A stretch of 64,000 nt of DNA from Macrotrachela quadricornifera (Eukaryota; Rotifera; Eurotatoria; Philodinida; Philodinidae): assembly GCA_022393335.1 (NCBI GenBank), contig JAJEKB010021387.1, forward strand, positions 536,894-600,893, in the 5' to 3' direction. The translations under genes and the position numbers were made by a program. The notes beneath the pieces were generated by a model that was not told where the DNA came from, did not search any database, and saw only the letters and a program-made list of their open reading frames with translations. Positions 1-12,019 of this stretch are shown here, piece after piece (position 1 is the first letter of the stretch; every line of letters begins with the position of its first letter).

Positions 1-117
1 GGAAAACGTAAACAATTTCCATTACGAAAATTTGTAAAAGATAATAATTTAAAATTGGTCGCTGCTACATCTTTTACAGTCAAAGCTACAGAATTGAACA
101 AATATGAAAATCTCTGA
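1..117 (+). CDS. 3' end of an unidentified protein-coding gene (partial)
   Basis: Frame 1 is open from the first base to TGA at 115-117 and encodes 38 residues, GKRKQFPLRKF... ending ...ATELNKYENL. It is rich in Lys, Leu and Thr and has no low-complexity run, so it reads like a genuine C-terminus rather than chance AT-rich sequence. The gene would begin left of the window. I do not recognise the family. Without the upstream part, a chance open stretch cannot be excluded. Confidence 0.4.
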   Translation, partial: GKRKQFPLRKFVKDNNLKLVAATSFTVKATELNKYENL

Positions 118-1981
118 CAAAATAATAATCAATGTTTTATTTAAAGTGACTAATACTTCAATGTTAACTTTTAATTTATTTATCTTTCTTTTTTTAAGAA
201 TAAAGATATTCATAGTTCTTTCTAGAATTCTCAAATTGTGTGAATTAGATTGTTCGATATACATTTCACACAAGTACTTTTGTCCTTACTCATTCCTTCT
301 ATTAACTAACGGTAAAAATAAAAACGAGCAGTATGATCAATGCATATGGAAAAAAGGAATAATTTATTGTAACTAGTACGTACACTATTGATTCACATAT
401 TATATAGCTCAATATACCATAGATTTTGTAAACACAATATTCTTCCACCATAAATGTTTAAAATTTCGGTGAAGAGTATAACTTATTCATTGGCTAAAAT
501 GAAAATAATACTTGAGTAATGGCATAACCAGAATTTTTATGATGAGCAACTGAAATTCTTCAAGTAAATTTTCTTTATTTTGTTCTCATTGTTGTACAGC
601 AGGTCTTGATATGGCAAATCACTTTTTTAAAAAGTATCTTCTTTTCGACAAAAAAAGAACAGTAAATATATCAATAAATATTTAGATAGTAGAACTCGCT
701 TACTTTTGCATACCTTCTCATTTGGTCAATATCGACCATTAATAAGTCTGATAAAGATTATCATAATATAACTACATGTATTTTATAGAAATAAGCCAGA
801 ACATGAACAATGAAAAATAAATTCAAATAACTAGAAATTTTGTTACTCAGATTGATTCGATTCGTCTTTTATATAATTTAAATTTATTCGAGAAAACTCT
901 TCGCTCAAAAATTTCATATTATTAAACACTAATCATCAAGTTTCTCTTCTATATGCCAAGAGTTCTTGAGAAGATTCCATACTAATCGATATTACTTTTC
1001 AAATTAGTATCATTTCAATTCTCACACCTACTCTATTTACTTTGTTAAACAACATCAATTATTCTCTATTAGTAGAAGAGATTCTATTTTCGGTGCATGC
1101 TCATATTTCATCGAACCGATCAGAAATCGTTGTTTATGTTTGACACAACTCGCATTAACGAGTGATGACGATCAAATGTTCATACGACTCATTTAGTACA
1201 TCCGAACGAAGACATGTCTAATGGAAGAATAGTATCAATTGAGTGTATTGCCTTTCAAAATGTGAAATCTTGGCAAGACCAAACAATTCTATGAGATACT
1301 ACTCAAGAAAATATCGAACAATAGTGATAAAGGCCTCTCTTCCATTTATCATATGTTTGAAACAATAAAAGACAACAAATAGATTCATAAAGAGACGATT
1401 GTATTCTATCATAAGATACTGGAAATTCAACAAAAAGCTATGTTTTCGTATCAATCAAGAATGGCTACTACTTGCAACAGTGTTGGTTTAATTTATTACA
1501 ATAAAAAGAACGCTCAAAAGTATTAATATTCTATGAAAAATCTGTATTATTGGAATCATTCATATTTGATTAATATGTACGATGACATCGATAAGGTGTA
1601 CGACATGATGCAAAAATACTTGAAAACATACTTATGAAAATTTTACAATAAACACTGCCAGAGAATCATTCAAATTGTAGGATAAAATTTATCTGATATA
1701 CGATATTGAAAGGATTGGAATCTGTTTTTATTTCTGCTAGTAAAATAGAATTTTACAGCTGCACTAATATGTAGATAAACTGTCAGTATTGTAGGTATGA
1801 CAGATCAAAAGCGACAATATGGTACACGTACATTGATGAATAAAAGTCCTGTAACTAGACAAAATTCTTTTAACAAGAGTTGATTGTCTTGAAATTTCTA
1901 TTACAAGTATAGATTGAGAAATTCTAATCGTGAATACAACTTTATGTTTGATTCTCTTACAATGTAACAGTCTATACTAAC
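118..1981. other. Non-coding AT-rich stretch
   Basis: I see no supportable gene. The overlapping short ORFs near 49-376 are hydrophobic, AT-driven and lack domain features. No repeat was recognised here. Confidence 0.5.
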
Positions 1982-2392
1982 ACGCGAGAAGATTGAATAT
2001 ATTCGAGTCAAATTAACACTCACTGCAAAAATAACAAATTTTATATATTATATTTCCCATGTCTTACTTAGAGCAAGTTACTTAAATTTCAAGGTATATC
2101 ATATTTGTGTATAAATATGGCTTAGAGAAGGTTAGAGCTCAGTACTGTAAGGAAAAAACTTAATGTTGTTCGAGCCGATTATGGAGTTTCTTCGGACTCT
2201 CCTTCATATAACCCGAACAATATTATATTTTGTCTTTACAATACTACGTTTAACCTTTTCTAAGTCATATTTATACACAAATATGATATACTTTGAAATT
2301 TAAGTAACTTGGTATAAATACGACATGGGAATATTTGTTACTGTGGCAGTAAGAGCTTTAATTTGACTCGAATATATTCAATCTTCTCGCGT
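1982..2392. mobile_element. Palindromic MITE-like element, 411 bp
   Basis: The left end reads ACGCGAGAAGATTGAATATA and the right end is its inverse, ending ATTCAATCTTCTCGCGT. The arms continue as imperfect inverted repeats almost to the centre, for example AGTTACTTAAATTTCAAGG against CTTTGAAATTTAAGTAACTT. The inner part carries the motif GGAAAAAACTTAATGTTGTT (about 2151-2170), which recurs in the hairpin at 26229-26436. No ORF lies inside, so it would be a non-autonomous foldback or MITE. No clear target duplication was found. Confidence 0.75.
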
Positions 2393-2877
2393 ACCACTAC
2401 AGACAATTCCATTGTTACTAATAAAAAATTCCTTAAATGATAGGTAAATATATCGAATATTCTTTTTCAATTGAATAATGATTAAAACAATTGTTCAAAC
2501 ATATCATCTTTCACTATAATACAAAAAAAAAATAATATTTTTTCTATTTTCAAAGAAATCTTATACAGCATTTTTTTTCTTTAATTATTTCGACTTTTTA
2601 ATATATTCGATATTTTGAAATCATTGTTTATCATAATTATAGTAGATTTCGATAAATATTGATTTAAATAAAATATTTTAATGTACAAATTTTTGTAGAC
2701 GAACTCGAGAAATTCTATCTAATCATATGAAATTATTAAAGATAAAAAAAAATTTAGTCGAATTTTGAATTACTCCTATTGTTGATAAAGGTGTATTAAA
2801 TAATAAAGATATGGGGGAAATTTATTTTAATTTTTATTTAAAAATAAATTCTTCATACAATTCATAAAAAAATTAAT
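2393..2877. other. AT-rich spacer
   Basis: The spacer has long A and T runs and no gene or structured repeat that I can support. Confidence 0.5.
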
Positions 2878-4038
2878 TCATGAAGAGATATGTTTTCCTA
2901 TCCATATAAATATATCCACCTCCTGAACATCGTGTACAAAACTAAGTATATAATAATCATTGTAGACATTCGGATAAATTATATTTAATTTCGATACTTC
3001 ATTTCGAAATTTACGAACATTCCGATTAATACTATTACCACCCAAAGTCTGCTATGTTACTTTCACAGTAGATAATTTTGATAAAGTCTTTAATAAGGCT
3101 AACCCATCATCATCAAAGTTATTACATATTCAGTATACCAATGATGTTCTTCTTGCCAAAAATAATTTTGAAATTGTTTAAATCTATTAACTACAATATC
3201 AACACAATTTTTGTGACAACAACAATTAAATATGAACTTGAAAACATCTAAATAAAGTAATGTTGATTTTATTAAATGTTCCCATTGATAAACATTAATT
3301 ATAAGTATATTTCGTGGAGTATGTATTGTTAAATTTTTTAAATTTGGCATTTTTTTAAAAAATTTTTCAATAGTTATAAATGGATTCTCAGATATATAAC
3401 GAAGTTCATCAATAATCAATTGTTTTAAATGAATGACAGGTTGATTATTAGAATATATTTCAGTGTCTCCGAAATCCGAATAATGAAGTTGTTTAATATT
3501 TAAATATTTTAACATAGGTGTATGTTCTAACGATTGATAAATATCAACTAAATTACATTCTAATATTGTTAAATTAATAATTGATGAAGTTTCATGAAGA
3601 ATTATTACAGAAGAATTTAAATATGGTAATGATAATGTTCATAATTTAGATAAAGATAAATCAATTTGTTTCGATCTTGATTTTCATTTTGAATGAATTA
3701 AATGTAAACAAGATAAATGAGATATAAATGGTAACATTAATTTGAATTTTTCAATATTATTATCATTAAATTCAATTAAAGTTAATGAATGAAGATTAGA
3801 AAATTCATCAAGTGAAAAATATGATAAAAATATATCTATTTGATAACATGTTGGTGCATTTGAGAATTTAATAATATTTTAGTACAAAATTTATCAAATA
3901 TTGATTTATTAATATCTTCAAAATTTAATTGTAATGGAATTGAATAAATAAGTTTATTAAAACGATTATTTAATTTATCAAATGAATTATAAATATCAAA
4001 TATATTCAAATATTCCAAACATTGAATTCAAATTTCAT
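2878..4038 (-). pseudogene. Decayed F-box/leucine-rich-repeat type gene
   Basis: Read on the minus strand, an ATG at 4038-4036 begins MKFEFNVWNI. A frame change follows into EYLNIFDIYNSFDKLNNRF, which resembles the N-terminal F-box segment of the large bdelloid F-box family. Leucine-rich segments follow, for example SLDEFSNLHSLTLIEF, then LTILECNLVDIYQSLEHTPM, then LKYLNIKQLHYSDFGD. The C-terminal part FWQEEHHWYTEYV is also family-like. Damage seen: in-frame TGA at 3684-3686 and 3639-3641, TAG at 3052-3054, and frame changes near 4018, near 3850 and near 3115. Protein-like sequence runs past the TAG to TGA at 2878-2880. Intact homologues would be substrate-recognition subunits of SCF ubiquitin ligases (family knowledge). 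Several breaks make sequencing error an unlikely sole cause. The F-box assignment is from family resemblance, and the far C-terminal extension is less certain. Confidence 0.7.
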
Positions 4039-5255
4039 AAGATTTTATATATCACTCATATTATAAACGATAAAAACTGTTGACTTTTTTTTCTAAGTGA
4101 TGAATTTTTATTATCGTTGAGTTTTATACGAACATACGTTATATTACTTAATCGACACAACATAAACAGTTTCTTGTGCAATATTAACTGATAAAATTTG
4201 GGAATGATGAAACTTTGTTTTTGTGGAAAAAAACCAAATGATAAGGAAAACTAAGATCGTAAATATTATGATAAATGATTATTTTATAAAGAAAAATCGA
4301 GTATTCATACATGAAATGTTTTTTAATACAAACTGTTTTGAGTAAAGAATTTGATTAAATTTTACCAATAAGATTTATATTTCTAGTGCATTTAAAATTT
4401 TTCATTTTATTTCTGACATTATATTAAACTACAAAATAATCGTTGATACATGTATGAAGATTGAAATGATCAATTTATTAAACACTTATTAAGATTATTC
4501 TTAATTGAATATTAAATTTTCTGTCTTGAACATTTTCGAAGGCTTCAATTATCATCAGTACTATTTCAAATCGTTAATATGAATTAATTGAGTTGCTTTT
4601 ATGAAATGTTTTCAGTCGATTTTTGACGGCTATTCACACATTCTGAAAGTTAAGAGTATTTTTGATCGCCAGTCAATAGAAAGCATTACCACACTTCCTA
4701 CGACATATCTGATTATAAAAAAATGAAAAGAAAAAAACAAACGAAAGAAGAAAACTATTGAAAGAGAGTATTAGAGATAAAGATTCACATATATATGTTA
4801 TATATATATTGACAATGGATAGTTTCAAATTAAATGAATAGAAAGATGAATAAATCAAAAAGTTTTCGAGAAAGGTATATGAACTGTTTTTCTATCTTAA
4901 AGCTCAAGCTCTGGATATAAGTTGAACGCGATATGATCACTATTAAAAACATTCGTAGATATAAACTGGAAACGTTTTCTATTAAACTACATAGGCATCT
5001 TCTAAATCTAAAAAGATTTGAATCGAATCAAAATGATGCTCTAATATCCTTTCTGTAAAACACATTGACAAATACATGTTTCATTCTCCTCTGTTTTGTA
5101 CAAGCTAATGATTTCAACACACAATGCACACTGTTCATTATGTTGTCAATGCATTATTAAGATTGATATCTTGTTTATTCTTTATGAATTACTAAGAAAG
5201 GGAACGAAACAAAATTTCTTGTCATCACCCAACGTACATCATCGGATATGAATGC
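4039..5255. other. Intergenic AT-rich stretch
   Basis: No coding region, RNA gene or clear repeat is seen apart from a short TA-rich run (about 4788-4811). This stretch should hold the promoter of the minus-strand F-box relic and the 3' flank of the bZIP gene. Confidence 0.45.
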
Positions 5256-6040
5256 TTAGGTTTTCGTGATTGGTAACATTTGATTAAGTGTTTCATAGGA
5301 TGATTTGAGTGATGTCAATTCTTTTGTCAGTTGATCGACGCGATTAATCAATCGTTGATTTTCATTAATTAATGTGGCTATTTTTAACTCTCTTGTTTTT
5401 TTGTTTTCTTTAGCTTTCTGTCGATTTTTCCTTACTGCTCGATTGTTTTCTGATCGTTGATGACGATATTCTTCAGAATATTTAATTACTTTCTTATTTC
5501 CAAATCGAGTCCATTGCAAAGCAGAATCAACAGTCAGTTTAGAATTTTTCCGATTGATTTCATTTTGTTCAGAATCATTCGATATTGAATCTGTCGATAA
5601 GATTGTGTTATTGTTCATAGTTTCATTGTGCTGTGGTAGTGTTGAATCGCATTGATTATCGAATATATTAACATTAGGAGTGAGTAGTTTTTCGATTGAA
5701 TCGCGTGTATTTGAATCAACAGACAAGTCATCTAAGTCCTGGTCAGTCAAAACAATGTCATTAAATGATGTAAAATGTTCATTGTCTTCAAAAATATTCA
5801 AATCACATGATAATAGATCAATTGATAAGTCAATAGACGACTTATTTTCTGTCGATTGTGATGTATCGATGGAAGAAAGATTGGTAGATAACATTCGTGT
5901 CAGTGAAATTTCCGCGTTGAGTATCTAAATGATAATCATAATACATATTCTCTTGAATAGATAATTTCTAAAGTTGTGCTTACCGGATCGTTTTCTATAG
6001 AATTCTTCTCGGTATTTATCATTTGTTGATTGCGAAACAT
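5256..6040 (-). CDS. C/EBP-like bZIP transcription factor (two exons)
   Basis: Exon 1 is 6040-5984 (MFRNQQMINTEKNSIENDP) and exon 2 is 5924-5256, joined in phase 0 across a 59-bp intron with donor GTAAGC and acceptor CATTTAG. The total is 241 residues. The first 150 or so are acidic and rich in Ser, Asp and Asn, like an activation region. The bZIP lies at about 167-235. Its basic region YRHQRSENNRAVRKNRQKAK has the N-x3-V-R-K spacing typical of C/EBP proteins (NNxAVRKSR). A leucine zipper follows (LINENQRLINRVDQLTKEL), ending in a short tail ...ETLNQMLPITKT. By family, it should bind DNA as a dimer in the nucleus. An in-frame TGA lies just upstream of the chosen ATG, so this is the first Met unless another 5' exon exists. 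Confidence in bZIP/C/EBP type is high; orthology to a particular vertebrate C/EBP is not claimed. Confidence 0.88.
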
Positions 6041-7904
6041 TTGATTTAAGTTCGAAGAATATCATAGCGTGTATGTAGAGTAATCAAGTGTATATGATGA
6101 TGAACGAGCAGCTAGATCTTGTCGTGTAGAATCTTGCTTGTCGAATATACCAAATATAACTTTGAATAGATGATTTTGTGTATAAATATCGGCTTGCAAT
6201 GTAACGAATGAAAGGTGGTTTGGCAATGAGAACTGAAGTTGCAGTTATTACGAAATTTTTCTTTTGAGAAAAAATACCATCATTTGTTTTTTTCACTTTC
6301 TTTCTATTACCTTTATGATGGAGTATAGTTTCGCAATTACATCGATGAGTCAGAATTAAACCTTCGTCATGCTAAACAACACTGTCTGTAGCGTATCAAG
6401 ACACGATTTTCAAGTGCAACTGTACATATTTGAATGAGACGATTTCAATGGTTACACTTGTTAAATTTTTAACTTTCTCAGAAGTTTTCTTTTATTAATA
6501 ATGAATCATACTTTCTAAAAAACACATGAAGAAACTTTTTATGATCTTTTTCAGGTTGTATCAATATTTACTGTTGCTAGGAGAACAAATTCGTACTAAT
6601 GTGTACTTTTTTTTGTCCTCTAATCGCATCTTGATCGAGGCACATTACGAGAAAATTATTTAATTGGCTAGAATCATATACTGGACGCTTACTATAAAAA
6701 GTTCATAAGAAATTTTTAAAAAAATGTAATTAATCGTTATCAAATACAAGTCAAATAACAATACGACTTATTTGTATCTAGCAAAAATATTGAAAATGGT
6801 TAATTCTTTAAGGTGCAAGCAGTTCAAATTCTAAGTAAAAAGTTTTTTCGCGATTCTTTTTAAATCATTTGATAGAGCGTGAGGTGGCTAATCATGAAAA
6901 TTTATTTTTTAGCCTTAGCAAATACTTTCTTCTGGTCGAAAGATATGAAATACTCGAAAGGTGTCGTTTTTCAAAAATAAATACATTTTTCATTTTGTTT
7001 TTTTCCAGATTCACCATCAAAAGCTAAGTTTAAAAAAGTTCTTAAATTGACTCTAGATCCAAACTCTATTAGTGATGGCTCTTCGAATCATGTCAAGTCT
7101 AATAAGTATTGGTCGAGTTTGTAAATCTATCCAGTTTCTCCATGTAATTAATGGAGTCAAATTTTTTATCTCGTTCAACGCGTCATATAACCAGTTATAA
7201 AAGTACGATCCGTTTGTTTTCCCTTCTCTTGTTGTGCTGGGAAAATTCATATTTACTAACAATGACCTCATTTCAGATCGTATATAACGGTTTTTGATTT
7301 CAAATAAGACGCCTAGTTACTAAGTAGACACAGATTTGAAATCAGCACAAAAAACTGAGTGAAAGAAAGCATCTTTTGAGTTAATTTGACAAATTTCGCT
7401 TTCTCTCATTTTCTCAAGTATTGCCGAAAGATGAGATGGTTTTATCCGGACCAACAAAATTCTGGTAGTTTTTCAAAAACTTTATTTTTATTTTTTCACT
7501 ATAAGGATGAATCAGTTTTCAAATATATACTTACCCCTACTATCTACCACTTGTCATCAACGTTCTGTCAGGAATAGGATCCCACGTTCGACGATGTCCT
7601 GGAACTATAAAATCAAAGAAAATCTCACCCAAATTTTGCATTGTTAATCTCCACTACTTCCAACTTACTGCTAAGTTGTACTTGTTAATAATTTACCACT
7701 TACTAGATAAGTGCTATCACTTCTCACTTGCCGATAACGGTAATGGGAATATTACACTCCTACCAGTGAATATTTGGGCATACCTTTGAATACGAACTAC
7801 ATGTCATTACTATCCAATGTCCAAAGATATTCCAGAGTATTAAACTATGCAGATATCTTCACCTTTGTGCCCATCAAAATCACACTTTACGATCTGATGG
7901 TAAT
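6041..7904. other. Intergenic region upstream of the bZIP gene
   Basis: The bZIP promoter should lie in the first part. Short ORFs at 6084-6296, 7053-7271 and 7386-7577 have no recognisable domain or splice-supported extension. Nothing else is supportable. Confidence 0.4.
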
Positions 7905-8097
7905 TCCATAATATGGCACTTGAGAACTTAAAAGTATCTTCTAATATGATGCTTGAAGATTTAAGATACTTTCATAAGATAGTACTAGAAGACATAAGTG
8001 TACCCTTGTAATATAGCACTGACAGATCGAAGAATACTCCTATAATATAGTAATAGAAGTACTAAGAGTACTCCTATTTTATAACAGTTGAGTACAT
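7905..8097. repeat. Degenerate tandem repeat, about 36-40 bp unit
   Basis: About five diverged copies of a module resembling 'CTATAATATAGCACTtgaagatttaagagtACTC' occur. Clear landmarks are TAATATGATGCTTGAAGATT, TAATATAGCACTGACAGATC and TAATATAGTAATAGAAGTAC. The same kind of module occurs at 48690-48900, 49600-49870, 53080-53175, 53810-53990 and 54340-54610. It is too diverged to fix exact unit borders. Confidence 0.55.
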
Positions 8098-8917
8098 TCC
8101 ATTTAAGTGCGAAATGAAAAATCGATGCGTTGAAACGCAGTTTCACAATGAAAATCGAGTTCAAAAGCGAAAAGAACAGTTTTCCAACGTATTCAAGCTC
8201 ATTTTCAACATTAAACACGTTGAAACGCGCTTATGAAAAATTTTGAAACATGTCTAGACGTAGTTTTTCTATACAAAGTGTTTAAACGCAGTCAGAAAAA
8301 AATTAACTGTGTTCAAACACAACGGAAATCTTTTTCCAGTTGTGTTGAGAGACACCCAAACTTTCGAACGAGTCTCTATGGTTTTATTTTGCTTGTATTA
8401 GATATGATTTTCTCCAAAAATTACTGCTCTAAAATAGTTAAATGCATGATAAAAATGATCGATTTACATGTAGTTTAATCATATAAACTTGATTAGACTA
8501 TACTTAAAATAAATTGCGTCTAAATTCTTTATTTGTTTTACTGAAAACGCGTTCACTCTTACCGCTTCATATGCAAAGCAAACGTGTTTTGAGATAAAGG
8601 TATCCGTGTAACATATCACTGGAAAGAAAAATACAAACACAAAGTCAATTTCAGAATTGATACTTGAACTGCAATCAAGGAAAAAAATTAATTATTACTA
8701 TTGATCTTCTATTGATAATAAATAACAATAAAATTCTTTCCTTACTTTAGTAATTTATTTTGTTCAGCTTCATGATTTTATCTTTCAGAAAATTTGTTTC
8801 TTTAAAAATCAATAATATGAAATTATTTTAAAAAAATGAAAATATAGAAATTTCAGGGTGAAGATAAAGTAAACAAAATGTCTCATATTAGAAATTTTTA
8901 TGGGTGACAATTTTTCT
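8098..8917. other. Intergenic stretch
   Basis: No gene is supported. The 81-residue ORF at 8233-8478 has no family features. Confidence 0.4.
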
Positions 8918-9529
8918 GATCACCAAAAAAATATACTTTTGATCACCAGATAAGTTTAGATACAAATGATCACCAAAAAAATGTACTTTTGATCACCAAA
9001 TGTTTTAAAATAGAAGATACATAGAGAAGAGACGAAAAGAAGAAACACAACGTATAAGCGAAGATAAGCACAATGTATATAACAGAAGAACGGAAGGGAA
9101 AACACATATGACAGAGGAACGAAAGGAAAATACATATGATAGATAAGGGGAGAGTATTCATATAGTCTATAAGTAGCTCAGGGTTTTGCTACGAAACAAC
9201 AGAGTAATATCAATAGTTATAAAATGTCAAATTTAATCTCTATCAAGTTAGTGATCAAACACGTATTCTACCATTAATTAGGTAAATGAAAACCACGAGA
9301 GCGTCCGAAGAAAATCGGCACATCTTTAATGAACATATAGACATTAATGAATCAGTTAAAATGTTGTCAATCGAATTTCACAAATAATCGCATTTTTTGT
9401 TCTATATAATTTTTGGAAAATAAAATAGTTATACAGTATCAGAAAAAATGGTGATCAAAAGTATACTTTTTTGGGGATCATTTGTATCTAAATTTATGTG
9501 GTGATCAAAAGTATATTTTTTTGGGGATC
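8918..9529. mobile_element. Inverted-repeat element with GATCACC termini
   Basis: Each end is an inverted repeat of about 85 bp, itself built of two copies of GATCACCAAAAAAATATAC spaced by a segment containing TTTAGATACAAATGATC. The right end (about 9446-9529) is the inverse, with GATCCCC variants (TTTTTTGGGGATC). One further half-copy, AAAGTATATTTA, lies outside the right border, so the true end may be near 9541. The interior (9003-9445) has no convincing ORF. This fits a non-autonomous DNA element. Confidence 0.75.
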
Positions 9530-9638
9530 AAAAGTATATTTACTCAATTTTTATTTTTATGAAATATTTATTTTCTAATTCAACAATGAACAAATAAGTA
9601 TAAACATGAGAAAAAACATGTAAAACGTTGTAATCAAT

Positions 9639-10043
9639 TTAGATACAATAAGCTTGATCATTGTGAAGTGTTTTACATGATCTAGGACAAACACCAACTG
9701 TTTCCCATTTATTAACAACACATTGAACCATAGTAGTTTTTTTTCCAAACCAACATTGATAACCTCCATGAGAAAAACATCGACCAGTTGTTGTTACACA
9801 ATCACAATCACGACGAACACGTGATAATACTTCATTCAACTTTTTATTTTCATCTAAACAAAAAAAAAACAATTCAATAAATTATCTTTGTTCAAAGAAT
9901 AATAAATTACCTGTTACAGAAGAAATAAGATTAACATCTGTTACATTTAATATTTGATTTTCTCCAGGAATAACATTTGTCATAACATAACTAATAATCA
10001 TTAATAAAATTAATACAAATGATAATGTATATGAAAATGACAT
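9639..10043 (-). CDS. Small secreted cysteine-rich protein (two exons)
   Basis: Exon 1 (10043-9911) starts MSFSYTLSFVLILLMIISYV, a clear signal peptide of about 22-24 residues, and ends ...LISSVT in phase 1. The donor is GTAATTTATT. The intron (9854-9910, 57 bp) ends TTTGTTTAG, and exon 2 (9853-9639) begins DENKKLNEVL. The mature protein is short (115 residues in all) and its C-terminal half holds eight cysteines in the pattern C-x-C-x8-C-x7-C-x9-C-x10-C-x3-C-x9-C, ending AYCI. Eight cysteines suggest four disulphides in an extracellular protein. I do not recognise the family and claim no activity. An acceptor-like TTCATAG lies 2 bases before the ATG, suited to a spliced 5' leader or a trans-spliced leader, which bdelloids are known to use. 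Confidence 0.78.
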
Positions 10044-12019
10044 ATCTATGAATAAAAATAAAAATTCTAATCAAGAATTCAAATATTCAATATTATTCTT
10101 ACTTTTTATTTAAGAATTTGAATTATTTTCAATTAAGTATGATTATCTGAATGATAAATTGTGAATATAAAACATTGAAATTTGCTTGTCTATTTATACT
10201 GACATATTGAACGATGGGAAATTTTGATCAATGTTAGTGGGATATTCCCTTTTAAACATATTTTGACCGATGTAAAAGAAAAGAACGAAAATGTTGAGAA
10301 ACATTTTCTTTTCGTCCAATAGAAAAAATAATCGATGAGGTCAGGAAAAAAAATTATTCACTCGTCATTTACATCTAATTGAATGAAAAAAAATTTCTTT
10401 CGATATTTCTATACAAAATCTGTAGAATTATTCTTTTATTTAAAAAATTAAATTTGAATTTCTAAAAATGTTAAAACGAAAAAGAAATCAACAACAATAA
10501 AATATCAATAATTAATTAAAAAAAAATAATTTTTATTAAATTTAAATGTTAGATCGTATTAAAATTTTCAATATAAAATCTATTAAACAAATATTCTAAA
10601 AGAATTTAATTATCAATATTAAATATAAATCATTAATTAAAATGAACAACAATATCTTCCTTTACGTAATTAAATACAATATCAATTCCAAGATGAAAAT
10701 AATAATAAATACATATACAAATATTATTAATAAAAAGCAGTCACATGATTTGTTTGTTGTCTTTAACAATTTATTAATTTTCTCTTTGAAAATTTGAAAA
10801 TCCCAACCCCTGAAAAGCAGAAGAGTTGTCGGTAATTTCGAAAATCATCAAAATTTTTTCTAATATTTGGGGGTAGGAGCTTTAAATCTGGATCTATCAT
10901 ATTATATTTATATGATAATAATAATGAATTAGAAATAATAGAAATTGTCAGAAATTTATTGTGTTATGTCATGGTAGTTATTGGAATTTGTAAGAAATTG
11001 TGCCATATGGACATGAATATATTGATATAATATTAGAGAAATTTATTTGAAATTCAGAAATTTCCTTTTTTTGAAAATTAGAACAGTCCTTCGGGAAGCT
11101 GCAATTTTCACCGTTGGAAAAAGACGCATTGAAACGTATATTACAGGTTTTGTAAATCAATTATCTAAAAAAGATAGCAGAAAAATAGTTCTTATCAAAA
11201 AAGAATAAAAGCAAAAAAGTGTTTTTTTTTTCATAGAAATTGCTAAAAACATTGAGTTACAGTTTTGATTGAAGGTAAGTATCTAGACCTTGCACAATTT
11301 TATAGATTATTCATTGGCATTTTCAATACACATAAGATAATTGAGAAAATTCACTAAAGTCACCTATCAAGAATATTGTTTTACAAAAAGGCCAATTAAA
11401 AAAGTCTATAATGTATGATTCCATGCGTCTTTATCTCCTCGTTCCAACGGTGAAAAACGAAATTTTGTTGCTTTAACAGTATCATGTATCTGCCGTTTAT
11501 TAAGACCAATTTCCATCTATTTTTCGTTCAAAAAAGCGTTTCAATGTGATAAACAGTTTTTTTTTGGGCGATACATCATAGTTTAAACGACAAAATGTTC
11601 GTTTCCTCTCTCCCTGGGTTGTGACGGAAGTACCTTGTTTTTCTAATAAAAAGCTTGAAAAAATTTTTCTTTTTCATAAACAGATAGAGTATCTTTCGCT
11701 CTATTTTTCTATACTATTAACTTTTCCTTCTTCACATATGTTCATTAATATTTGGAGATTAAATCAGAGAAAGATATTAATTCAAATAAAAACTTCTTGA
11801 GACGGAGAACAACAAAATCATTTTGTTTTAGACTACGAATAAAAATTATAAAAAAATAATGATTTATCGAAAAAGTTTCTTACAATGTTATCTTAATTCC
11901 ATGAAAAATAATTTATAAGAAATAATCTAGAGAATAGAATTATGATCATTATTTTATTTTAATCAAAAATAAAATCATAGACAGTAATAAATATTGTTTT
12001 ATTCAGTAATTCTTTTAAG
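10044..12019. other. Long AT-rich intergenic stretch
   Basis: No supportable gene. The ORF at 10978-11160 looks random. Poly-A and poly-T runs are frequent. Confidence 0.4.

Noticed and set aside
104..376. 90-residue plus-strand ORF
   Set aside because: Hydrophobic AT-rich frame with no domain, overlapping the tail of the 1-117 coding end in another frame.
7053..7271. Minus-strand ORF containing NWLYDALNEIKNL
   Set aside because: Less AT-rich and somewhat protein-like, but no family is recognised and no splice-linked exon was found.
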